DNA of 47,204 nt from Prolixibacteraceae bacterium (GCA_028282705.1 JANQHI010000029.1:1-47204), one strand, 5' to 3'. Positions 27,473 to 35,540 are shown, counted from the first letter of the stretch. Notes: generated by a model not told the origin, from the letters alone. Translations and numbers: made by a program.

Positions 27473-28597
27473 ATGGAGTACCTATATATAATTTGCATTG
27501 GATTATTGCTATTTTTTTCGTTCTCCCTGCTCACCAAGAAGAATAAAGCTTTTTCTGAACGTATTTTTTCTTCCTGGATTATCCTCCTGTTAGTTACAGT
27601 TATGTCCTTTTTAGTGTATGCCAAAGGCCAAGCAAGGAGCTATCCAATTTTTATAACCCTGATTTGCGACTCCCATTTATTACATGGTGCCTTTCTTTAT
27701 ATTTATGTACTTGCTTTTACAAACCCTTCATTCAGGCTTAAAAACAAACATTTCTGGCATACAGCCCCAATGGCGATTCAAATAGTAGCCAAACTTTACC
27801 TGAACTATCTGGTAGATGAAATGGATTGTTACCAGGAAGGTGGGTGTGTGGAAGGAGATAATATATACGTAACATTAACTTACATCTATAAATACTTTGT
27901 ACTTGGAACCTATATTATACTTACCTGGCTTGTAATAATCAGGGATAAGCAAAACACCAATACCCCACGCGGGCAAATGAGGCATACATGGGTAAGGCAG
28001 ATTATCCTTGGAGTCACATTTCTTTATGTTGGCATATTATTATTGTATGTTGGGCGTTTGATTTTTCCTGAATTATTTTGGGAAAGGATGCTACTTGGTA
28101 ATACACTTACCACCCTGTTTATTTTTATTTTCTTATATATAGGCAATAGTTATACATATATATTTGTCAGCCCTTCAAAAAGCAGGTTTAAAAACCTCAG
28201 TGAATCATTTAACCCTGCTGCATGCAACCAACTAATACAACCTGGAGAGATGGAAACAATTTTCAACCAACTGAATGATTTTATGGAAAATGAAAAACCA
28301 TATATAAAAGGGCAATTAACCATAAAAGAACTTTCATTACTTACAGGGATTCCTACCGCATCCATATCACAATCAGTAAATACCCTTACAGGGAAAAGTG
28401 TTACTGATTACATCAATAAATTCAGGGTTGACCTTTTTAAAGAAAAAATTGCAGACCCTTCTAATAAAAATTACAAAATCATGGTCCTTGCTGATGAATG
28501 TGGTTTCAACTCCAAATCAACACTGGTCAGGATATTTAAACAACACACTGGGCTAACCCCAAGTGAGTACTTAAAAAGAGTACAGCCTTCTGCATAA
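27473..28597 (+). CDS. Membrane-anchored AraC-family transcription regulator
   Basis: The ATG at 27473 is preferred over an in-frame TTG at 27464, because the TTG lies inside the -7 promoter element. The 374-residue protein has about seven hydrophobic helices in residues 1-220, then a linker and a C-terminal AraC-type double helix-turn-helix (from about 275: LTIKELSLLTGIPTASISQS, and ILADECGFNSKSTLVRIFKQ-like region ending in TPSEYLKRVQ). Such proteins sense a signal at or in the membrane and act on nearby genes in Bacteroidota. It follows the protease gene on the same strand and may control the SusCD locus. Confidence 0.85.
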   Translation: MEYLYIICIGLLLFFSFSLLTKKNKAFSERIFSSWIILLLVTVMSFLVYAKGQARSYPIFITLICDSHLLHGAFLYIYVLAFTNPSFRLKNKHFWHTAPMAIQIVAKLYLNYLVDEMDCYQEGGCVEGDNIYVTLTYIYKYFVLGTYIILTWLVIIRDKQNTNTPRGQMRHTWVRQIILGVTFLYVGILLLYVGRLIFPELFWERMLLGNTLTTLFIFIFLYIGNSYTYIFVSPSKSRFKNLSESFNPAACNQLIQPGEMETIFNQLNDFMENEKPYIKGQLTIKELSLLTGIPTASISQSVNTLTGKSVTDYINKFRVDLFKEKIADPSNKNYKIMVLADECGFNSKSTLVRIFKQHTGLTPSEYLKRVQPSA

Positions 28598-28819
28598 CTT
28601 ATCAATCCGGTAATATTCTCTCAATGAAATATTTAAACCTCTGTAGATATTGTGGATGGTACATGTCCTTTTTAAAATACCTAAAAATGATATGGACGTA
28701 GCTGTAACCATAAAAAACAAACTGTCCTTGAAAATTAACAGCCCATAAAATTACTTCTTTCCTTACCCAATTTATAAACCATGCCTGATTATCTTTATCA
28801 CATTGCCTGCCAGGGGATA

Positions 28820-28853
28820 AAAAAAGCACCAACCTCACTTGGCTGGCGCTTCT
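28820..28853 (-). terminator. Terminator of the thioredoxin-like gene
   Basis: On the minus strand AGCGCCAGCC and GGTTGGTGCT pair over ten bases with two G-U pairs, with a 6-base loop, followed by a run of seven T. It lies just downstream of the gene that ends at 28875. Confidence 0.8.
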
Positions 28854-28874
28854 ATTTTTTGGAAATCTTCATCA

Positions 28875-29483
28875 CTAATCCGTCTTCCTCTTAATGCTGC
28901 AACCAACAGGTTTTGTTTCCTGTAAGGCAACTTTTTCCCCTTTTCCAACACTTATAAGAGCATCTTTTAAGTAAGCTTTTTCAACCCCATTACTACTCTT
29001 ATAATTATCATCAATAGCTCCTTTATAAACGAGCTTCATGTTTTTATCAAACAGAAAAACGTGAGGGGTAGTTTGCCCTCCAAAGGCATTGGCAATAACA
29101 CTCTCCTTGTCTACCACATAGTTAAAGTTATAACCTTTGCCTAAAGCATGTTTTTTCATGGCATCAAATGAGTCATCACCAGCACGCTTTTTATAATTAG
29201 AATTAAGGACAATCATCCCTACCTTATTTTTGTCAGCCCATTTTTTTGCTTCAATATACCTGTCTTCCCAAGCTATTACAAAAGGGCAGGTATTACACGA
29301 GAACATAACAACCACACCATTCTCTTTGGCAGCATCAGCAATGGATACCATACTACCTGAAACATCTTTCATTTTTACATCAGTCAGGACAGCTTTATCA
29401 CCCAGTTTTAGGTGGTTCACTTCACTACCTGCAAAAACAGTAACAGTGCAGAGGATTAAAAACAGGAATGCAATTTTTTTCAT
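28875..29483 (-). CDS. Periplasmic thioredoxin-like redox protein
   Basis: The chosen ATG at 29483 gives a signal peptide MKKIAFLFLILCTVTVFAGS; an ATG three codons earlier is also in frame. The mature domain has a thioredoxin/AhpC-TSA fold with the redox motif C-N-T-C-P in the strand VVVMFSCNTCPF (C63 and C66 from this start) and TTPHVFLFDKNMKLVYKGAI, where cis-proline follows TT. It probably reduces or oxidises thiols, or acts as a peroxiredoxin-like protein, in the periplasm. It stands alone, divergent from pdxH. Confidence 0.85.
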   Translation of the reverse strand: MKKIAFLFLILCTVTVFAGSEVNHLKLGDKAVLTDVKMKDVSGSMVSIADAAKENGVVVMFSCNTCPFVIAWEDRYIEAKKWADKNKVGMIVLNSNYKKRAGDDSFDAMKKHALGKGYNFNYVVDKESVIANAFGGQTTPHVFLFDKNMKLVYKGAIDDNYKSSNGVEKAYLKDALISVGKGEKVALQETKPVGCSIKRKTD

Positions 29484-29553
29484 GACTATCAATTTAAGTT
29501 TGAAATTTAACCAAGTATTTTATAATCAACCTATTTCATAACAACCAGTAGTT

Positions 29554-29571
29554 TTTCTTTGTTCAAAGAAA
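29554..29571. promoter_or_regulatory. Palindrome between the thioredoxin-like gene and pdxH
   Basis: TTTCTTTG-TT-CAAAGAAA has perfect 8-bp arms around two bases and sits in the divergent intergenic region. It could be an operator for either gene. Confidence 0.35.
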
Positions 29572-29637
29572 CCCATAAATTAACAAACCATTAACTTGAT
29601 ATGGCTTCATAAACTTTTTTCTTTTAAAAGAGTTATA

Positions 29638-30288
29638 ATGCCAAAAGCAGATATGGATTTTAAAAGCATAAGAAATGAATATGAGGGAGGTATCCTCACT
29701 CCTAGCAACCTGGATAAAAATCCAATTTTGCAGGTAAAGTTGTGGGTTGATGAAGCTGTTAAAAACAAAGCAATTGAAGCCACAGCCATGGTTGTATCAA
29801 CCATTGACAGAAACAGCTTTCCACAGTCGAGAGTGGTATTGCTTAAGGCAATTAGTGATGAAGGGTTTTCTTTTTTTACCAACTATAATAGCTCAAAAGG
29901 AATAGATATCCAGGGTAACAACAAGGTTTCATTGCTATTTTTTTGGCCTCAATTATTTCGCCAGGTAAAAATTACAGGTATCGCCCATAAAGTTGATCCA
30001 TCTATTTCTGATGAATATTTTTCCTCCAGGCCTTTTGACAGCCAGCTGAGTGCCATAGCTTCAGACCAAAGCCAGGAAATTATTTCACGCCAGGAGTTGG
30101 AAGATGAATTCAATAAACTACAGAAGCAATATTCAGGACAGGCAATACCGCGCCCAGCTCATTGGGGAGGATACACTGTAAAACCTATTACCATTGAAAT
30201 TTGGCAGGGACGACAAAACAGGCTACATGACCGTTTCCTATACATCAAAAATAATCAAGATTGGAATATTAAAAGATTAGCTCCTTAA
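29638..30288 (+). CDS. pdxH: Pyridoxamine 5'-phosphate oxidase PdxH
   Basis: PdxH is an FMN enzyme that oxidises pyridoxine or pyridoxamine 5'-phosphate to pyridoxal 5'-phosphate. The ATG at 29638 gives 216 residues, the usual length; an upstream TTG (29596) would add an unusual hydrophobic extension. Family motifs are SRVVLLK, FFTNYNSSKG, LLFFWPQLFRQVKI, SRPFDSQLSAIAS, and the C-terminal EIWQGRQNRLHDRF that binds FMN and substrate. It is a single gene with convergent dnaX downstream. Confidence 0.95.
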   Translation: MPKADMDFKSIRNEYEGGILTPSNLDKNPILQVKLWVDEAVKNKAIEATAMVVSTIDRNSFPQSRVVLLKAISDEGFSFFTNYNSSKGIDIQGNNKVSLLFFWPQLFRQVKITGIAHKVDPSISDEYFSSRPFDSQLSAIASDQSQEIISRQELEDEFNKLQKQYSGQAIPRPAHWGGYTVKPITIEIWQGRQNRLHDRFLYIKNNQDWNIKRLAP

Positions 30289-30311
30289 ACTAAGTAGATA
30301 GTTACAGTTTA

Positions 30312-30463
30312 GGAGAAAATTCTCCACCTTTCCACGAGCCTATCTGCGCAGTTAGGCTGGGAGTACCTTTGCCTGAAAGGTAAAAGGAGAGGGGGTTAAT
30401 GTGTGTCAAGCATCAAGAAAATCCTCCCCCAGCTAAAGCTGGTACCTCCTTTATAAAAGGAGG
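30312..30463. repeat. Cluster of five short hairpins (REP-like)
   Basis: Between the convergent pdxH and dnaX genes lie GGAGAA/TTCTCC (30312-30325), AGCCTA/TAGGCT (30337-30358), TACCTTT/AAAGGTA (30364-30382), CCAGC/GCTGG (30429-30442) and CCTCCTTT/AAAGGAGG (30445-30463). The arrangement looks like a repetitive extragenic element and may also end transcription from both sides. Confidence 0.55.
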
Positions 30464-30490
30464 ACTATCTTTGATACTCCATATCCAAAA

Positions 30491-30524
30491 ATCCAGTATC
30501 TGGTAACCAGCATCCAGCAACCTG
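30491..30524. repeat. GCTGGATG-type degenerate intergenic repeat, copy A
   Basis: Read on the minus strand this is a chain of short units such as GCTGGATG, CTGGTTACC and AGATACTGG. The same kind of chain occurs at 35339-35373. Confidence 0.4.
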
Positions 30525-30528
30525 TTCT

Positions 30529-32252
30529 CTATTCTCCAAAATCAAGTTTGAAACGCTGTTTTAGCAAATCCAGATCAGGGTTTTTCTTTAGCATCTCCTG
30601 GAACTTTTCAGTATCAGTATAAACAATCCTACCTGTTTTCTTTATTTGCTTTTTGGTGATCAGTTCAATTTTTGAATTCTTCAGTTCCCTTCTCAACCAT
30701 GAAACCAACTCTGGTTTAACTCCCTTTAAGGCTTCTTCTTGAACTGAATTTTCTATGGTTATTTCCAGTTTATAATCTTCTGAGAGCTTTGGCACATCAG
30801 CCAGGGTTGCTTTTAGGCTAGGCTTATCAGAAATGGTTTCCAGGAAATTTTTCCATTTTTCGGCTAATTGCTCCTGGGTAAAGCCTTCTGTTTCTGAGGT
30901 ATTATTATACAAGGCATGCTGCTCTTTTGCCGAAATTTCTTCTTCTCCTTGAAGTTTCCCTTTTAAAGCATCTTTTACTGAAGGTCCCGAAAATTTACCA
31001 CTGATCTTTTTTAATGGAGGTTTAGGTTTGGGCACATTGTTAGCAGCTTTTTCTACTTCTTTGGGTTTTGCAGGTGTTTCTTTTGAAACAGGTTTCGCTA
31101 CTTTTGAGAAAAGAGGCTCAAGTGTTTTGCCATTAACAGGTTGGTCAGCTATTTTTTTTTTAGGGTTAGCTGTGCTATCCTGATCAATGCCAGCTCAACC
31201 AGCAGGCGTTTATTTTGGCTTGTTTTATATTGCAGGTCACATTCATTTGTTATACCCAATGCACCCACCAGGAAATCACTTTCACAGGCTGCTGCCTGGC
31301 TTTTATACTGGACTTGTATCTCCCCACCTACTTCAAGAAGCTGTATAGTAACAGGGTCTTTGCAAACCAGCAAATCCCTGAAATGGCTGCTCAGCCCATT
31401 TATAAAATGATGCCCATCAAAACCAGCATTCAACACATCATTGAATATCATTAACACATCAGGCACTTCATTTTTTAGGAAATGGTTTACTAGCCTGAAA
31501 TAATAATCATAATCAAGCACATTCAGGTTGCTGATCACATCTTTGTAAGTGATCTCCTTCCCTGAAAAGCTGACTATTTGGTCAAAAATGGAGAGGGCAT
31601 CACGCATAGCCCCATCAGCTTTTTGGGCTATAATATTCAACCCCTCTTGTTCTGCTGAAACCCCTTCACTTTTAGCTACATATTCAAGGTGCCCCACAAT
31701 GTCCCTAATATTGATCCTGTTAAAATCAAATATCTGGCAACGTGACAGTATGGTAGGGATAATTTTATGTTTTTCAGTGGTAGCCAATATAAAAATGGCA
31801 TGTGCAGGTGGCTCCTCCAATGTTTTCAGGAATGCATTGAATGCGGCCTGTGACAACATGTGAACCTCATCAATAATATAAATGCTGTATTTGCCAATTT
31901 GGGGAGGTATCCTCACCTGCTCTGTCAGGCTCCTGATATCATCCACAGAATTATTGGAGGCTGCATCCAGCTCATGGATATTGAAAGACCTGCTGCTATT
32001 GAATGAGTTGCATGATTCACATTCATTACATGCCTCTGTATCAGCAGAGATATTGGTACAGTTGATGGTTTTTGCAAAAATCCGGGCACAGGTTGTTTTC
32101 CCTACCCCACGTGGCCCGCAAAAGAGGTAGGCATGAGCAAGCTGGCTTCCCTTAATGGCATTCTTTAATGTTGATGTAATTGAATCCTGGGCAACAACTG
32201 TACTAAATGAATCTGGCCTGTATTTTCGTGCTGAAACTATAAAATTCTCCAT
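30529..32252 (-). CDS. dnaX: DNA polymerase III tau subunit, made by -1 slippage at A10
   Basis: The full-length (tau) product needs a -1 shift at the A10 run (31152-31161); the joined protein is about 574 residues. The first 367 residues are the clamp-loader ATPase. After the shift the reading continues as IADQPVNGKTLEPLFSK through a proline- and lysine-rich linker into a C-terminal domain (last part KNPDLDLLKQRFKLDFGE) that should bind the polymerase core and helicase. The downstream frame is open without interruption from the slip site to 30529, which argues that it is translated. A GTG at 31035 is the only start codon an isolated downstream gene could use, so a separate gene is less likely. 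Confidence 0.8.
31149..32252 (-). CDS. dnaX: DNA polymerase III gamma subunit (short DnaX form)
   Basis: The zero-frame product is 367 residues and ends at TAG directly after the A10 run (last residues LTLKKK). It contains the AAA+ clamp-loader ATPase: Walker A GPRGVGKT (46-53), a zinc site (C65, C75, C78, C81), Walker B in YIIDEVHML, and sensor 1 in FILATTEKHKI. TILSRCQIFDFNRI carries the SRC motif. The stop placement matches gamma-type proteins, which lack the tau C-terminal domains. A TATATTTG element on the minus strand (32279-32286) is a likely -7 promoter. Confidence 0.88.
   Translation of the reverse strand: MENFIVSARKYRPDSFSTVVAQDSITSTLKNAIKGSQLAHAYLFCGPRGVGKTTCARIFAKTINCTNISADTEACNECESCNSFNSSRSFNIHELDAASNNSVDDIRSLTEQVRIPPQIGKYSIYIIDEVHMLSQAAFNAFLKTLEEPPAHAIFILATTEKHKIIPTILSRCQIFDFNRINIRDIVGHLEYVAKSEGVSAEQEGLNIIAQKADGAMRDALSIFDQIVSFSGKEITYKDVISNLNVLDYDYYFRLVNHFLKNEVPDVLMIFNDVLNAGFDGHHFINGLSSHFRDLLVCKDPVTIQLLEVGGEIQVQYKSQAAACESDFLVGALGITNECDLQYKTSQNKRLLVELALIRIAQLTLKKK
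31152..31161 (-). promoter_or_regulatory. A10 slippage site in dnaX
   Basis: On the minus strand CTA is followed by ten A and then TAG. A -1 shift converts AAA TAG into AAA ATA GCT and joins the two open frames. No clear stimulatory hairpin was found just downstream, so transcriptional slippage, as in Thermus dnaX, is as likely as ribosomal frameshifting. Confidence 0.7.
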
Positions 32253-32278
32253 CTGGTTTGTCCTGTGACATACAGTTT

Positions 32279-32286
32279 CAAATATA
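32279..32286 (-). promoter_or_regulatory. Candidate -7 element of dnaX
   Basis: TATATTTG on the minus strand fits TAnnTTTG and lies 26 bases before the dnaX ATG. No TTG at the right distance was found. Confidence 0.35.
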
Positions 32287-32501
32287 CATATTTAATGAGT
32301 TCACCCATGGAAAACTTATCAACAAAACCGACTATTATTGTTATAAGTTGAGGTACAATATTGAGGGGTATGTATTAAGTTTTGATAGCATCAGCACATT
32401 AGGCTTATCTTAAAAAACAGCTTTTTTCTTTACAACACTTCCCTTGGTTATTTCAGCAAATAGGTTAACTTGCAAACAAACCATTTCAGGTGCTGTTTTA
32501 C

Positions 32502-34016
32502 ATGAACCTATTAACTCAACATTTCCAAAAAAGATACACATGGGTGATTCTTGCCTATGTTGTTTTGCTTTTTGTTTGTAGGCTGGTTTTTTTATATGGG
32601 CTTGAATATGATGAAGCAGAACAGGCCATCTTAAGCCAGAAATTCCAATGGGGATATAACCAGCAACCACCTTTGTATAGTTGGTGTGTGATGGTGCTGA
32701 ACAAGCTAATGGGAAATTCCCTTTTTATGATAATAGGTTTTAGGAACCTGCTGATATTTGGGATTTTTTATTTCCTCTATCAAATTGGGAAAAACCAATT
32801 TAAAAACCATATCAATGCCATCTTTGGCAGTGCAAGTACTGTTTTGATTATCCAATTCTCCATTGAAGCATTGAAGCATACCCACACCATGTTGGTAACA
32901 TTTGCTGTGGTTTTCCTTTTGTGGGTAATTTCAAGGCTTATAAAAAAACCTTCAGCATTAAATTATCTTTTACTGGGGATTGCCCTTGTTATCGGAATGC
33001 TTTCAAAATTCAATTTCATTATAAGTGCTTTTTCTTTTTTATTTGCTGCTTTGGTATTAAAACCATACAGGCAACTTATTTTTTCTCCAAAGATCTTTAT
33101 AAGCATTTTTATACTGGTTTTGCTATTCCTTCCACATGGCATTTGGCAATGGCAACATCTTCATGAAAGCACGAGGGAAACTATGATTGATTTAAGGGGA
33201 TATGAACCTTTGGAAACCAGTTTTGCAGTGGCTAAAGGATTAGCTGCTTTGTTCATAAGAATTGTATGGATGCCCATACTTTTTATTGTGGTTACCTTTA
33301 TCCTGTTGAAAGGAAAAATAAAATCCCTTTTAAAACTACCAAAAAACAATTTCATATATTTTGCAGTAATTGGCATTGCATTTACCATATTATTATTTAC
33401 AATCTCTATCATAGCACTCAAAGCATCAGACATGAGGGCAAGATGGTTACAACCTGTTTTAATCTTACTCCCATTGGTAACTTTTGGTGCACTGGATGGT
33501 AAAAATGTTATCTCTAAAAGAGGAGCAAATAATTATTCATTTTTCCTGACAATCTTTTTTGGGATTGTTATTAGCTACTCTGTTTTGCATATAACCCTTG
33601 CTTCTGACCTGGGGTACAAGGAAAGCATCAATAGGCCCTATGGGCTTTTTGTAAAACACCTGAACACTGAATTTAAGCTTGAGGAGAAAGGTGTGGATTT
33701 GATCATAGCCAACAGTGTTAACCTGGCAGGAAATGCCAGGTATTATTTGAAAGATTATCCTGTAGAGGCAATGGATTATAACTGCAAAAACAAATATGGT
33801 ATCTACCTGGTTAACCAGCCTAAAAAGGTTTTGATGATCTCACTCCCTGGTGATAATAATTACTTTTTTGATTGTATGAAGAAAAGAGAAGGTAATCACA
33901 TGGAGATCATTGAACAGGATACAATTACCCTTCCTTTACATTATTCAGATACCAGGAAATATAGTTTTACCTATTCTTTGGTAAGTTTTGAGCAAGGAAT
34001 GGATATTGAGCTATAA
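32502..34016 (+). CDS. GT39/ArnT-like membrane glycosyltransferase
   Basis: The ATG at 32502 is preferred over an in-frame GTG at 32490. The 504-residue protein has about ten or more membrane helices. The first periplasmic loop holds YDEAEQAILSQKFQWGYNQQ, which fits the acidic-residue loop of glycosyltransferase family 39/ArnT proteins, followed by PPLYSW. These enzymes move a sugar from a lipid carrier to lipid A, proteins or other envelope acceptors on the periplasmic side. The C-terminal part (about 380-504) is soluble. The acceptor is unknown. It is divergent from dnaX and stands alone. Confidence 0.8.
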   Translation: MNLLTQHFQKRYTWVILAYVVLLFVCRLVFLYGLEYDEAEQAILSQKFQWGYNQQPPLYSWCVMVLNKLMGNSLFMIIGFRNLLIFGIFYFLYQIGKNQFKNHINAIFGSASTVLIIQFSIEALKHTHTMLVTFAVVFLLWVISRLIKKPSALNYLLLGIALVIGMLSKFNFIISAFSFLFAALVLKPYRQLIFSPKIFISIFILVLLFLPHGIWQWQHLHESTRETMIDLRGYEPLETSFAVAKGLAALFIRIVWMPILFIVVTFILLKGKIKSLLKLPKNNFIYFAVIGIAFTILLFTISIIALKASDMRARWLQPVLILLPLVTFGALDGKNVISKRGANNYSFFLTIFFGIVISYSVLHITLASDLGYKESINRPYGLFVKHLNTEFKLEEKGVDLIIANSVNLAGNARYYLKDYPVEAMDYNCKNKYGIYLVNQPKKVLMISLPGDNNYFFDCMKKREGNHMEIIEQDTITLPLHYSDTRKYSFTYSLVSFEQGMDIEL

Positions 34017-34092
34017 ATTGATTTGAGTTTTATTTTAATCAAAACAATTTTGTAATTTGTTTTATAATCAGGATGTGCTAGTTTTATTATTC

Positions 34093-34256
34093 GAAGTTGT
34101 CTAAAGTTGAAGGGGAATTTCGAAAGTGACATATTGATTACCAGTGGCAAAGCTCCATTTTTCTTGCATAGCCATAGTTATGGAAGAAAAATTAGCTGAA
34201 GCCCAATGGGATCAAGATGTTGCTTGCAGTTTTTCAATTTAACTTTAGACAACTTC
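34093..34256 (+). mobile_element. MITE-like element, complete copy
   Basis: This 164-bp element is bounded by perfect 16-bp terminal inverted repeats (GAAGTTGTCTAAAGTT at 34093-34108 and its complement at 34241-34256). It is flanked by a possible 3-base direct repeat TTC. Its first 99 bases match the reverse complement of 1-99. It has no coding capacity, so a transposase elsewhere would have to move it. It lies 43 bases upstream of the glutathione peroxidase gene. Confidence 0.7.
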
Positions 34257-34299
34257 TTCTTATGCCTCTCTTTAAAATAAATTAAAGAATTAGTTTACA

Positions 34300-34839
34300 A
34301 TGAAATATTTATTAATCCTATTATACACCACTTTTTTAATACAACCAGTTATGGGGCAATATAAAAGCCTTTATGATTTCTATGCAAAAACCATTGATGA
34401 GAAGGATTTTGATTTTTCATCCTTAAAAGGGAAAAAAGTAATGATTGTCAATACAGCCTCCAAATGTTCACTTACCCCCCAGTATGCTATTTTGGAAGAA
34501 CTGCATCAGGCATATGGCCATAAACTGGCTATTATAGCTTTCCCTGCCAATAATTTTATGGGGCAGGAAAAAGGAACAAATGAAGAAATCTTTGAATTTT
34601 GTACTACCAAATATGATGTTACTTTCCAGTTAATGGAGAAAATTTCTGTAAAGGGTAAAAACCAGCACCCTATTTATAAATGGCTAACCAATAGCAAAGA
34701 GAATGGTGTATTGGATACACGTGTAAGGTGGAATTTCCAGAAATTCCTGGTTGATGAACAGGGGCATGTGGTAGATTTTGTGCGCCCCATGATGAAGCCA
34801 AACAATGAACGCGTAATTAGCTGGATTGAGGAAGGTTAA
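34300..34839 (+). CDS. Glutathione peroxidase family protein, exported
   Basis: The 179-residue protein has a signal peptide (1-19, VMG-Q) and a glutathione-peroxidase fold. The peroxidatic cysteine is C56 in NTASKCSLTPQY. The second motif reads FPANNFMGQ in place of FPCNQF, so the catalytic glutamine position is asparagine (N85). The tryptophan and asparagine of the tetrad are present in VRWNFQKFLV. Enzymes of this type in bacteria generally use thioredoxin. Here it should detoxify hydroperoxides in the periplasm. The stop is three bases from the stop of the convergent VOC gene. Confidence 0.9.
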   Translation: MKYLLILLYTTFLIQPVMGQYKSLYDFYAKTIDEKDFDFSSLKGKKVMIVNTASKCSLTPQYAILEELHQAYGHKLAIIAFPANNFMGQEKGTNEEIFEFCTTKYDVTFQLMEKISVKGKNQHPIYKWLTNSKENGVLDTRVRWNFQKFLVDEQGHVVDFVRPMMKPNNERVISWIEEG

Positions 34840-34842
34840 TCC

Positions 34843-35271
34843 TTATAATTTTTTATCACATACAATCTCATATTTTATATTTTCCATATCCTTAAAATAG
34901 ACAGCATAATAATTTTCACTGTACTCTGGGTGGATTTGAGGTTCAGATACAATAACAGCACCTATTTTCAATAACTCCTGATAAGCATTATCTACTTCCT
35001 CCCTAGTGCCTGCCTTAAAAGCTAAATGATGTAAAGCTCCTGGTTTCCTCCTGTGAACTGGTTCATTTTTAAAAGCTTGCCTTGGAGAAGTAATGGCAAA
35101 TGCCAATAGCTCATGGGTATATTCAATCACATGGAAATCATGTTCCTCAATAAAAGCACTTACTTTATTTTTTATATCAAAACCTACAATTGGCAGAAAT
35201 TTGTCATAAAAAGCTTCTGCTACTTTCATGTCTTTTACTGTTATCTGGATATGGTCAATAATGGGTTTCAT
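34843..35271 (-). CDS. VOC-family (glyoxalase/bleomycin-resistance fold) protein
   Basis: The 142-residue protein has two beta-alpha-beta-beta-beta halves of the vicinal oxygen chelate fold. DHIQITVKDMKVAEAFYDKFL opens the first half with H7, and LHHLAFKAGTREEVDNAYQ opens the second. ENIKYEIVCD near the C-terminus carries the conserved glutamate. The family includes metal-dependent lyases, isomerases and dioxygenases; the substrate is not predictable. It is a single gene. Confidence 0.85.
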   Translation of the reverse strand: MKPIIDHIQITVKDMKVAEAFYDKFLPIVGFDIKNKVSAFIEEHDFHVIEYTHELLAFAITSPRQAFKNEPVHRRKPGALHHLAFKAGTREEVDNAYQELLKIGAVIVSEPQIHPEYSENYYAVYFKDMENIKYEIVCDKKL

Positions 35272-35338
35272 TACAATTACATGGAAAATTTAAGTTGTGA
35301 AAGGTAAGAAACTGCACGTAAGTTTGCAAAAAAAAGAT

Positions 35339-35373
35339 TGCTGGGTGCTAGATGCTAGTTACTGGATGCTAGC
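35339..35373. repeat. GCTGGATG-type degenerate intergenic repeat, copy B
   Basis: Units such as GCTGGGTG, CTAGATG, CTAGTTACTGGATG and CTAGC follow one another and resemble the chain at 30491-30524. The surrounding gap 35272-35540 also has AT-rich stretches with repeated ATTTATGCATT units (about 35480-35520), but no gene. Confidence 0.4.
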
Positions 35374-35540
35374 TTTAATCAAATAAATAGATTGAGTGAA
35401 CTGAAATAAGTAATTATATTATTGGGTGATTGAATAATTACATAGATCAATTGGGATTATGCTACAATATTTATTCACCTATTCATTTATGCATTAATAT
35501 ATTTATGCATTCATGCATTATTGATTACTGACCACTGAGG

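Noticed and set aside
30529-31035. C-terminal dnaX part as a separate gene or a pseudogene
   Set aside because: Its frame is open back to the slippery run, begins only with GTG inside a proline-rich linker, and continues naturally from the -1 shifted DnaX product.
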